Source: Larkinella bovis
GTDB taxonomy: Bacteria; Bacteroidota; Bacteroidia; Cytophagales; Spirosomataceae
NCBI RefSeq assembly: GCF_042655385.1
Contig: NZ_JBHSMA010000011.1
Location: 1 to 64,000, forward strand
Direction of reading: 5' to 3'
Length of the DNA stretch: 64,000 nt
A program made the position numbers and the translations under genes. Shown piece after piece: positions 53,875-62,900 of this stretch (the stretch's first letter is position 1; each line of letters opens with the position of its first letter). Below the pieces are notes generated by a model. It made no database searches. It was not told the origin of the DNA and saw only the letters and a list, made by a program, of their open reading frames with translations.

Positions 53875-56724
53875 TTACGTCGAATCCTTCGACGACCGCC
53901 CCAGTTTTTGCAACAGTTTCAGTCCCTGCTCTTTGAGATCATTTTTGGCCCGTTTCACCACGGCATCCCGCACCTGATTGACCGTGTTGCCGCCCAAAAA
54001 CCGGAGGTGCGGTTTTTTATAATTTCCGTTCAGGGCAAAATCCAGTTGGGCGCGGTCAAAATTTTCGGGCGACTGCCCGGTCAGTGACGAAAACGTACGG
54101 GCAAACTGAACCCCGGCCGGTCCGGTCGGCACGTCCAGTTTCAAGGTATACTTCAAATCGCCTTCCAGTGAATTGGAACCGGATACGTTTACAATATTGT
54201 CATTGATTTTGACATCGAAGGGCTTTATCGACACAAACCCGTTTTTTACCTCCACTTTCATCAGCAAATCCTTGAAATTCGGACTACGGAGATCGGCCAG
54301 TTTCGTTTTTTCAAAAATCCGCTCCAGCACCGGGTTATTCTTCATCGTGGCCCGAATGATTTCCACCAGCCCATTGCCGGTCAAACTGTTCAGATCAGGC
54401 CTCATGTCGGGTTCCAGTCGCCCGTTGACGGCAAACCGGCTCGAAAACCGCCCGACTACGTATTGCGCCAGCGGAAACACCACCCGGGCCAGGGTCAGAT
54501 GGCGGTACGCCTGCGAAACGTCGGCATTGGCAATGGTGACATCAAACGCAAACCCGGGTTTGGCCGGATTCGTCGGGTCGTAGGTTCCATTGGTTACAAA
54601 TTGCCCGCCCAATGAACGGAACGTCAGCTGTTTCATGCGCAGCGTTCCAGCCACTACTTCGAGCTGGCCGTTCAGCGCATTCAGTGGCATCTTATCATAA
54701 ACCGCCTGATCGACGCTGGCATTCACGACAAAATGAATGTTTTTGGGCAGTTCCAGCACCGACGGCTGGGCGGTTTTGGCCTGCGGCTCATCGCTCATCC
54801 ACTCGTTGAGGTTCAGGCGGTTGGCCCGCACCGTCAGCAAACCGTCCAGCGGCTGATTGTCGCCCAGCAGAAACGGAAGATAATCCGTCAGAAAACCGTC
54901 GGCGGTAAATTCGCTCGTTCCCAAGGTGCCCTGCGCCTGTTGCACCGCGAGTTTTCCGGGAGACAGATTGAACCGGGCGGTTTGCAGCGTCAGCCCCTGC
55001 GGCAACGCTGCTCCTTTATAGTTCAGGTTGGTAATGGCCATCGTTCCGCGGGTCGGCAATTGGTCGTACCGTTTGGCCTTCACATCCGAAAACCGACCCT
55101 GCGTTTTCAGATCCGCATCGATTAATCCGCTGAGCGTCGTGCCTTCCATCGGGAAAATCCGGGTCAGGCTGGTCAGATTCAGACGACCCTGGGCAGCCAG
55201 GCTGTAGGTATAATCGTCGAAATTCTGTATCCAGCCATCGGCCCGAAACGGATCGCCGGCCAGTTTTAGCTGCAAGCTGCCAATATCCAGGCGCGTATCG
55301 GCGAGCTGACCCGTCCGGTTGGTAAGCGTTGCGAGGGCGTTAATGGATTCGATCGGCTCCGGAAACGCGACCGACCGGACATAGCCGTTCTGCAACCGGA
55401 CCCGGCCATCGACTACCGGAAACGTTTTGGCAGTTTTATCGTAAACCCCTTTGGCCTTGACACTCAAATCGGCCAGTCCGCGCAGCATCAGGCTATCCAT
55501 CGGTACTAACTGCGCTACTTCCGCCAGATTGAGCTGGGCCGACAAATCCGCATCGACTTCCGAACGGATTAACCCCCGCACCAGCGCCCGGCCCCGAATG
55601 GGATTCTTGCCGACATCCGCCACCAGTTTTTTCAGGTTGAAAACCGTCTGCTCCAACCGATCGGTTGAGTTGCTAACGGTCATTTCCAGGCCAATATGCT
55701 CCACCGCCGATGGCAAATCCGGGTACTTAAACCGCCCGTTGTTCACCACCAGATTAAGCAGAAAAGCCGGGAATTGCCGCCCATTATACGCCCCGTTTAC
55801 CTTGCCATCAAACCGAACCGTTCCGTCGGCTTCAAGGTCCTGAAACCGATTGGAATACACGCCCGGCACCAACGAAAGCAGGTTTTTAAAATCGCCCCCG
55901 GGCGAGCGGTACGTTACATCAAACCGTATGGACGTATCGGCCGGGGCCGATGTTCCGGTGGCAATCGAGCCGTTGAGTTCGAGCGGTAAATCGTTGAGCC
56001 GGATCCGGTTTTGGGTAAATGTGTAAACCGCCTTTGCAAAATCAGCCCGCAACTGCATGTCGGCATCCAGTTTTTTATCGGTCAGGTATTCCGTTCCGTC
56101 ATACGCAAGCGTGAGACGTTCGGCCTGGGTCTTCAGCGCCAAATCGGCTACTTCCTCCGACAAACTGCCGCTTCCGGTATGATCGACGGCTTGCAGCAAA
56201 ACCGTCATCGGCAAACTGAGGTCCTCGTACCGAATCCGGCCCTTTCGGATTTCCCATTCGTCGATATCGACGGTAAAAGCCGCCTGACTGGTGTCGGCTT
56301 CAACGGGTTCGTCGCTTTCGACGGCTTTGTAGATGTCGTAATTGGCCCGGCCATCGCGCAGGATTTTCACCAGCATACGTGGCTCCTCGAGGTAAACACC
56401 CTTTAGCGTCAATTTATCACCCGAAAAGGCACTCAGTAAATTAACCGATACTTCGAACGACCGGGCGCTGAGCAGGGTGTCGCCCCGAAAGGGCGGCAGG
56501 CCGACTATGGTGAGCGAATCGGTTCGTAAGGTCAGATTGGGGAAGTGGCGTAGCAGCGACAGGCCGACTTTTTCGGGCCGGAAACGGACCTGCGCATTAA
56601 CCCGGTTCTTGATTTCCTGCTGAAGCCGGGCGACGATTTTATCCCGAAAAAACATCGGCACAATCCAGGCAGCCAGGAGCAAAACCCCCAGTACGGACGC
56701 GATGATGATTCCGGCCTTTTTCAT
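53875..56724 (-). CDS. AsmA-like envelope protein
   Basis: A 949-residue protein with a single N-terminal membrane helix (MKKAGIIIASVLGVLLLAAWIV) followed by RDKIVARLQQEIKNRVNAQV, then long amphipathic beta-strand repeats, as in the AsmA/TamB superfamily. The C-terminal part carries VNGRLEPDMRPDLNSLTGNGLVEII and PFDVKINDNIVNVSGSNSLEGDLKYTLKLDVP in part, the AsmA C-terminal domain. Such proteins bridge inner and outer membranes for lipid transfer or outer-membrane assembly; which applies here is not shown. ATG 56724 replaces TTG 56757. Confidence 0.8.
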   Translation of the reverse strand: MKKAGIIIASVLGVLLLAAWIVPMFFRDKIVARLQQEIKNRVNAQVRFRPEKVGLSLLRHFPNLTLRTDSLTIVGLPPFRGDTLLSARSFEVSVNLLSAFSGDKLTLKGVYLEEPRMLVKILRDGRANYDIYKAVESDEPVEADTSQAAFTVDIDEWEIRKGRIRYEDLSLPMTVLLQAVDHTGSGSLSEEVADLALKTQAERLTLAYDGTEYLTDKKLDADMQLRADFAKAVYTFTQNRIRLNDLPLELNGSIATGTSAPADTSIRFDVTYRSPGGDFKNLLSLVPGVYSNRFQDLEADGTVRFDGKVNGAYNGRQFPAFLLNLVVNNGRFKYPDLPSAVEHIGLEMTVSNSTDRLEQTVFNLKKLVADVGKNPIRGRALVRGLIRSEVDADLSAQLNLAEVAQLVPMDSLMLRGLADLSVKAKGVYDKTAKTFPVVDGRVRLQNGYVRSVAFPEPIESINALATLTNRTGQLADTRLDIGSLQLKLAGDPFRADGWIQNFDDYTYSLAAQGRLNLTSLTRIFPMEGTTLSGLIDADLKTQGRFSDVKAKRYDQLPTRGTMAITNLNYKGAALPQGLTLQTARFNLSPGKLAVQQAQGTLGTSEFTADGFLTDYLPFLLGDNQPLDGLLTVRANRLNLNEWMSDEPQAKTAQPSVLELPKNIHFVVNASVDQAVYDKMPLNALNGQLEVVAGTLRMKQLTFRSLGGQFVTNGTYDPTNPAKPGFAFDVTIANADVSQAYRHLTLARVVFPLAQYVVGRFSSRFAVNGRLEPDMRPDLNSLTGNGLVEIIRATMKNNPVLERIFEKTKLADLRSPNFKDLLMKVEVKNGFVSIKPFDVKINDNIVNVSGSNSLEGDLKYTLKLDVPTGPAGVQFARTFSSLTGQSPENFDRAQLDFALNGNYKKPHLRFLGGNTVNQVRDAVVKRAKNDLKEQGLKLLQKLGRSSKDST

Positions 56725-56798
56725 GCTAATGGCTTGTTTTCTATTTATATAGGACAAACAAAAGCCGAAAAAGTTTGAAGTTTTTCGCTACAAGGCCG

Positions 56799-57377
56799 TT
56801 AGTCGATCACCACTTTTTCGATGAGAAGAATCAATAAATGAATGACTTTAATATGGATTTCCTGGATGCGATCGGCATAGCCAAAATGGGGCACCCGGAT
56901 TTCCACGTCGGCAGTGCTGGCCAGTTTTCCCCCATCTTTCCCGGTTAACAAAACCACCTTCATGCCGCGCTGCCGGGCGGCTTCGACGGCCCGAATGATA
57001 TTGCCCGAATTGCCGCTGGTGCTCAGGCCCAACAACACATCCCCTTCGTTCCCGAGGCCTTCAATAAACCGCGAGAACACAAATTCGTAGCCGTAATCAT
57101 TCCCAACGCAGGTGATGTGGCTGGAATCGGAAATGGCGATGGCCGCCAGCGCCCGCCGGTCGTTGCGGTACCGGCCCGACAGTTCCTCGGCGAAATGCAT
57201 GGCGTCGCAGTGGGAACCGCCATTGCCGCAGGCAATAATTTTACGACCGGTTTTCAGGGCATCCGCCATCAGCCGGGCGGCCTGTTCAATGGCCGAAAGC
57301 TGGTTCGGATCATTCAGAAAAGCATCAAGAACCGAACGGGCTTCGGTCAGTTCCTGACGAATGGTTTGTTGAAGCAT
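56799..57377 (-). CDS. gmhA: Sedoheptulose 7-phosphate isomerase (SIS domain)
   Basis: A 192-residue SIS-domain protein matching GmhA. KIIACGNGGSHCDAMHFAEELSGRY (in part, about 46-70) and LLGLSTSGNSGNIIRAVEAA (about 115-134) are the sugar-phosphate loops, and IQEIHIKVIHLLILLIEKV is the helix carrying a catalytic histidine. It makes D-glycero-D-manno-heptose 7-phosphate for lipopolysaccharide or surface polysaccharide. It starts 12 bp after the Wzi-like gene, supporting a surface-polysaccharide role. Confidence 0.88.
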   Translation of the reverse strand: MLQQTIRQELTEARSVLDAFLNDPNQLSAIEQAARLMADALKTGRKIIACGNGGSHCDAMHFAEELSGRYRNDRRALAAIAISDSSHITCVGNDYGYEFVFSRFIEGLGNEGDVLLGLSTSGNSGNIIRAVEAARQRGMKVVLLTGKDGGKLASTADVEIRVPHFGYADRIQEIHIKVIHLLILLIEKVVID

Positions 57378-57389
57378 GACGGATGGCGG

Positions 57390-59189
57390 TTAGAGAACCA
57401 GGGTCCGGTAAGGCAAATTCCAGCGGATGGCCAGGGAAGTCGATGACGTATTGTATTTCAGTCGTTCGGCCTGGCTGTCGCTTTTGCGGAGAATTTGCTG
57501 AAAGTCGATAAACAGGTTGTGTTTCAACATGAATGACAGCCGAACGTCGGCGTACGAAACCAGGGTTTTACGCCCCTGTCCGATATAATGCCCGGTTCCG
57601 GCCTGGGCCTGATTGGGCCACTCGACCCGGCTTTCGTACGGTTGCAGCACATTTCCGCCGTAATTACGGTTCGGCGGATCGGCTCCGTACATCATGAGGC
57701 CAAAGGTTCCGTTCAGGTTCCAGCGGTCCATCGGCTGATACCGCACCAGGACCAGGCCCTCCAGAAAATTGGCCCCGAGCGGGTGCGCCACCGGCTGGTT
57801 GTAATTCACGTAATTGGTCTGGCCGGAGCGGTGCGAATAGGTATAGGGCCGCGCCAGATTCATTTCGCCCTGCAAATCCAGGTTCGGAATGTTGAACGCA
57901 TCGATGTATTTGAGTCCGGTCTGGATCGCGAACTTATTGACCCAGGAACCCTTGCCCGCCCGCAGTTCGCTCAACTTGAATTCGTCGAACATAAGCTGGC
58001 CGTACGCCAGAAAATGACCGGCAAAATTGCCCTTGAAATCCAGACCAACGAGCGCATTATCGGCGCTGCCCCGGTACGATTCGATAAAGCGATAGAAGAT
58101 AATCGGGTTAAAATAATTCAGCTCCAGCTGGCTACGGCTGTACACCTCGGCTTCGAAAAATCCGAGGTTAAAGTGGTTGCCAATGTTGACGCTCAGGTGG
58201 TGAATGGCCGTGTATTTCTGCGGATTAAGCTGTTCATAAGCGCCGGGCGGTTGCTGGCGGTTTTGGAATTCGGCCAGCAGGTTGGTGTATTGAAACCGGC
58301 CCAGCCGGGTGGTTATTTTCAGGAACAGATACGGCGAGCTGTTGTCGGATAACAACAGCGACCGGTAGCCATTGCCGAAAAAGTTACGGTCGTGCCCAAA
58401 CTGGACATTGATGATTTTTAAGGCATTAAACGTAATATAGCCCCGGGCAGACAGAAAATCCGCCCCGCCAAAAGGAGTTTTGTCGCTCACCCCAAGGCGC
58501 TTGGTAAAGGCTTCAAAAGGAGCAAAACCCTGGTTGGAGTCCGTGGTGTACTGCATGCCATATTCCCAGATATACCGGGGAAACATAGCCTGATTATCGG
58601 ACAGGAAAGTATAAAAACTCAGCCGTTTGCGAATGCTGCCGCGGATTTCAAAACCCCGGGAGTTGACGTACGGACTGAATGACTTGCCAACCGGGCCGGA
58701 ATTGGATTCGAATCCGTAGCTGAAGTCCACCGCCGGATTGACGTGAATGTCAAAATCGTCGTTCTGGAAACTGTATAAATCGCTCTTTTTCTTGAAGAAT
58801 GGCCCCCAGCTCTGTTGGCTGTCGCCGGGTTGTTTCTGGCCGGGACTTAATTCGGAGGTACGCAGTTGCAGCAGCGGTACCGAATCCGGGTAAGCCTTGG
58901 GGACCCACTCCCAGCTATCGTCACGCAGATAACGGACATTGAAGCGATCGACGGGTGATAACCGAACAAACGGATCGCCCAGAATACTGTCGGTGAGCTG
59001 AACGACGGACTGGCGGCTGTACGGTTTTACGGAACTGTGAAAACCGTCGGCCCACTGCCCCTGTTTGATCTCCAGCCGGTCGATCAGGTGGTAATAATCA
59101 CTATTCAAAGGTATCTTTTGGCTTTGAGCTCGCGCCGAGCCCGACGCCAGCAAAACCAAAGCTATCCCAGTTGTAAAAATATTCCTCAT
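57390..59189 (-). CDS. Wzi-like capsule assembly outer-membrane protein
   Basis: A 599-residue protein with a signal peptide (MRNIFTTGIALVLLASGSARAQ) and many aromatic-ended beta-strands such as FNLGFFEAEVYSRSQLELN, consistent with a large outer-membrane barrel. INVQFGHDRNFFGNGYRSLLLS is the segment I associate with the Wzi capsule-assembly family. Its C-terminus ends in a hydrophobic strand. It probably anchors surface polysaccharide at the outer membrane. The start is ATG 59189. It is co-transcribed with gmhA downstream. Confidence 0.75.
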   Translation of the reverse strand: MRNIFTTGIALVLLASGSARAQSQKIPLNSDYYHLIDRLEIKQGQWADGFHSSVKPYSRQSVVQLTDSILGDPFVRLSPVDRFNVRYLRDDSWEWVPKAYPDSVPLLQLRTSELSPGQKQPGDSQQSWGPFFKKKSDLYSFQNDDFDIHVNPAVDFSYGFESNSGPVGKSFSPYVNSRGFEIRGSIRKRLSFYTFLSDNQAMFPRYIWEYGMQYTTDSNQGFAPFEAFTKRLGVSDKTPFGGADFLSARGYITFNALKIINVQFGHDRNFFGNGYRSLLLSDNSSPYLFLKITTRLGRFQYTNLLAEFQNRQQPPGAYEQLNPQKYTAIHHLSVNIGNHFNLGFFEAEVYSRSQLELNYFNPIIFYRFIESYRGSADNALVGLDFKGNFAGHFLAYGQLMFDEFKLSELRAGKGSWVNKFAIQTGLKYIDAFNIPNLDLQGEMNLARPYTYSHRSGQTNYVNYNQPVAHPLGANFLEGLVLVRYQPMDRWNLNGTFGLMMYGADPPNRNYGGNVLQPYESRVEWPNQAQAGTGHYIGQGRKTLVSYADVRLSFMLKHNLFIDFQQILRKSDSQAERLKYNTSSTSLAIRWNLPYRTLVL

Positions 59190-59314
59190 TGGAAACTTCA
59201 CACGGGCAATACCGGACGGTTGCCCACTAACATCATGTGGATTCGCAGCACAAATTAGGGAAAGGGTTTGGATTATCCGACACATTCCCTTTAAATTACG
59301 CTGAAAAAGCCCCT

Positions 59315-59959
59315 ATGTTTGTTTTCGCCGACCAGCCTTCCCTTGCCGACCAGTTTATTGCCGAACTCCGTGATGTAACCATTCAGAAAGATCCGATGCG
59401 TTTTCGTCGCAACCTGGAACGGCTGGGGGAACTAATGGCCTACGAAATCTCCAAATCGATGTCGTTCCAGATCGTAAAGGTGCAAACCCCACTGGGCGTA
59501 TCGGCGACGCCGATGATTAAAAAACCGCCCGTACTGGCCACCATTCTCCGGGCCAGCCTGCCGTTTCACCAGGGCTTTCTGAATTATTTCGACCGGGCCG
59601 AAAACGCCTTTATTGGGGCCTATCGTGGGTATCTCCCCGTCAGCGAAGAGTTTGAAGTCGCCATGGATTACATTTCCAGCCCCGACCTGAGTGGCAAAAC
59701 CGTTATTCTGATGGACCCGATGCTGGCCACGGGCCGTTCGCTGGAGAAAGTCTACCACGCGCTGCTGCGGTTTGGAACACCCGCCAAAACCCACATTGCC
59801 GCCGTACTCGCCAGCCCCGAGGGCGTCCGGTATGTGCAGGAAAAAATGCCCCAGTGTCACCTCTGGCTGGGCGCCATCGACGAACGGCTGAATTCGCATT
59901 ACTACATCGTTCCCGGTCTGGGCGATGCGGGGGATCTGGCGTTTGGGGAGAAAATCTGA
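59315..59959 (+). CDS. upp: Uracil phosphoribosyltransferase
   Basis: A 214-residue enzyme that makes UMP from uracil and PRPP in pyrimidine salvage. VILMDPMLATGRSLEKVY (about 130-147) is the PRPP loop, and YIVPGLGDAGDLAFG near the C-terminus is the uracil-binding loop specific to UPRTs. ATG 59315 fits the family start; upstream residues from 59237 belong to the leader. Its TGA stop is directly followed by the stop of the opposite-strand gene. Confidence 0.93.
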   Translation: MFVFADQPSLADQFIAELRDVTIQKDPMRFRRNLERLGELMAYEISKSMSFQIVKVQTPLGVSATPMIKKPPVLATILRASLPFHQGFLNYFDRAENAFIGAYRGYLPVSEEFEVAMDYISSPDLSGKTVILMDPMLATGRSLEKVYHALLRFGTPAKTHIAAVLASPEGVRYVQEKMPQCHLWLGAIDERLNSHYYIVPGLGDAGDLAFGEKI

Positions 59960-62900
59960 TCAGAAGCCTTCCTTCTTGTCGTCTTCTTTCTCTTTTTTCT
60001 TTTCCACTACTTTTTTCGGTGCTTCTTTAACGCCAGCCGCCGGTTTGGGCTGCGGTTTGGGTTTCTCCTTCGTCTTGTACTGATCCAGGTAGCGATCCGT
60101 AAACTGGTTTTTCTCGAATGCATCCGCCGTGATGATGGAGAGGGTTTTAGCCCCTGCTTTACTGCCCGCCATAATCCGGTCGTTCAGTTCCTGATCCGAG
60201 GTGAGCAACGCCAGTTGAGCGGTGGCGCCCCCGCCTGCTTTATAATTCCAGTAAAACCAGGTATCCGGCGAGGCCTCCAGATAAATGGTCGCTTCATCGC
60301 CCCCGTCGCTTTTCCGGATTTCGACAAATCCTTCCATTTCGGCATTGATATCGACGTTATCCACGTTCGACACCCCAATCGGCCCCACGCTGTACAAGGC
60401 ATTGTATTTCTCCGACCAGCGCAGGTTAACATTCGATAGCACCAGCGAAGCCACAAATTTAGGAGCGGCCTGGGTGATCGAAACGTGCTGATTCTGGGCT
60501 TTGGTCCGGTAAACATCCGTTGCCTTCTGCCCGATCAGGGCCGCCAGTTTCTGGGTCAGCCGGTCCAGATCATCGTCGGCGGGTTCGTCGTTCTTTTCGT
60601 CCAGATTCGCTTTTACGATCTTATCAGCAATGGCCGCATTCACCGGCTGGGGAACCGGGAAAGCAAATCCGACCAGTGCGTTCAGCCGCAACGTAGTGCT
60701 ATCGACATTGGCCCGGCCCGTTCCGGCGGCAAACACCAGGTTAGTGGGCGATGAACCGCTGCCACCGGTATTCATGACGTTCACGACGCCCTGAAAATTC
60801 ATGACGCCCGTCGCATCGTTGAACGTAAAGGCCCCTTCGACGTCCTCCAGGCCGGCAGCATCTTTCTTCACAATCCGGAAAACTTTATCTTTTTCGTCGT
60901 ACGTCATGGCACCCGTGGCCCGGAACAGGTCGTCGTCCTTGTCATTTTCCTTCGTCGATAAAAACGTCGGGTACAGCCCGGCGGCTCCACCACCCCGGAA
61001 ATGCAAACCGGCCGTCAGGAGTTGATTGCCGTCGTTTTTCAGGTTTTGATCGACGGTAATGCTGAAGGTTTCACCAATTTTTTCCTTCATCGGAATCCAG
61101 TCGCTGACCAGTTTCGGGCGTTTTTTCAGCGCCATTTTGATCGCGCCTTCCAGCTTCAGGTCCTGTTCGGGGGCCATCATTGTAATGCTGCCTTTGAACT
61201 GCACCTTGGGAGCCAGCATCACATTATCCCGCTCGTCCACGTCAGCACGCGCCACGGTATAGTAGGTTTTCGCCAGTTCGTCTCCGTTTTTACCCCGCCG
61301 ACCAGCATTCCGGTTGTTTGACGCCAGCGCGACCGGCCCGGCTTCTTTCAGCTCAAAACTCCCCATCTTGATGCTGGCGGTATCGCCTTTGGCGGCCGCA
61401 AACTGATAGACCGCTTCGCCCGCAAACCGGGTCCGCGACTGAATCTGAATATTACCGCCTTTCAGTTTGTGGAATAAACTGGTGGTGTCCAGTTCCAGCC
61501 GGGCATTCTTGAGCGGCATCATTTCGCCGTTCCGCTTGATCGTAATCAGGCCTTTTTCCGGGTAAATCCGGGCATCGGCGGAGGTTACGTACGGTACTCC
61601 GCTGACGTTCAGCGTGGCTTTTTCCACGTCATACACCGCCGACGCTCCGTTGAATGTCAGCCCCTCCTGTTCTTCAGCGGTGGCCGTAAACGTGGACGTT
61701 TTGGCGGCCTTCATCGTAATGGTTTTGGCGGCAATGTTCCACTGCGCTTTGCTGATCGAGGTTTTATACGCGGCATTCGGGAATTCCAGACTGGAGTGCA
61801 GCGTATCGTCGATCGAGGTGGCCGACGCGTTATTCGTCGCAATGGTGACGACGCCTTTTACCTGATTGAAATCCACATCGACTTTCGTACCCAGCAACAT
61901 CGGTTTCGTCGAACCGCCCTGTTTGTCGGACATGACCCGGAACTGGGCATCATCCGCCGTAAAGCCTTCCTTGTTGAATTTAAGATTTTCCGACTGCGCT
62001 TCCGAATCCGCCCGCTTCACGGTCCCTTTTCCAAACAACCCGCCCGACCGAACCAGCAGATCGCCTTTCAGGTTCGTGGTTCCGTTGTAAAAACTGAAGT
62101 GATCGGCTTTGGTGGAAATCTTCATGCTGTCGGCTTTCGGATACCACTTCATGCTGTAGTTTTTGAGCGCCACCGCCGGAAAATACGCCTTACCGGCGAG
62201 TCCTTCCCGAATCTGTCCCGTCTCGCCCGAGGCCAGCACCGAATCCGGTGTCATCAGAATATCTTTCGCCGGCAGCGACGCATTCAGGTGCGAAATCACC
62301 CCTTCGGCCCGCAGCCCTTTCCGGTCCATGACCAGTTTGCCGGTAAATTTCAGGTTGCCTTTACCGCCGTAGAGCGGATAGCCCGCTGCCGGAGCGGTAT
62401 GCTCGAAACCCAGCGAATTGTCGGGCATCGACTTGAGCGTGGTTTTGATGGGCGGAAAAATGCCGTCGGAATAGAACGTTCCGTCGAACGCAATGTCCCC
62501 TTTGCCCAGGCTGTCGTTGTCCACGGCCGGGACTTTGAAGTAGACATTCTTGTTGTAAATCAGACTTCCCCGGTTCGGCTGGTTAAAATAAACCGTCATC
62601 CCCTCCGGCATCACCAGCCGCTGCGTCGTCTTTCGGTCTTTCTGCTGCCCCGACTTATTGCCTTTGTCGGCCAGAAAAACCGTACCCGGTTTTTCGTACT
62701 GAATATCCCCCCCAATCTCCTGATTTTTGCCCTGGGGCGTAAACGTGATCGAGTCGATTTTGGTCATATTCATCGAAAACTGGTCGTAATTGAAACCCAG
62801 ATCGCGGCCCGTATACCGCATGTTGCCGGACTTCAGTTGACCGGTTAACGTAAACGCCCGGTTTTTGCCGATCCGCAGGGTTTTGTCCGACGGTACGGCG

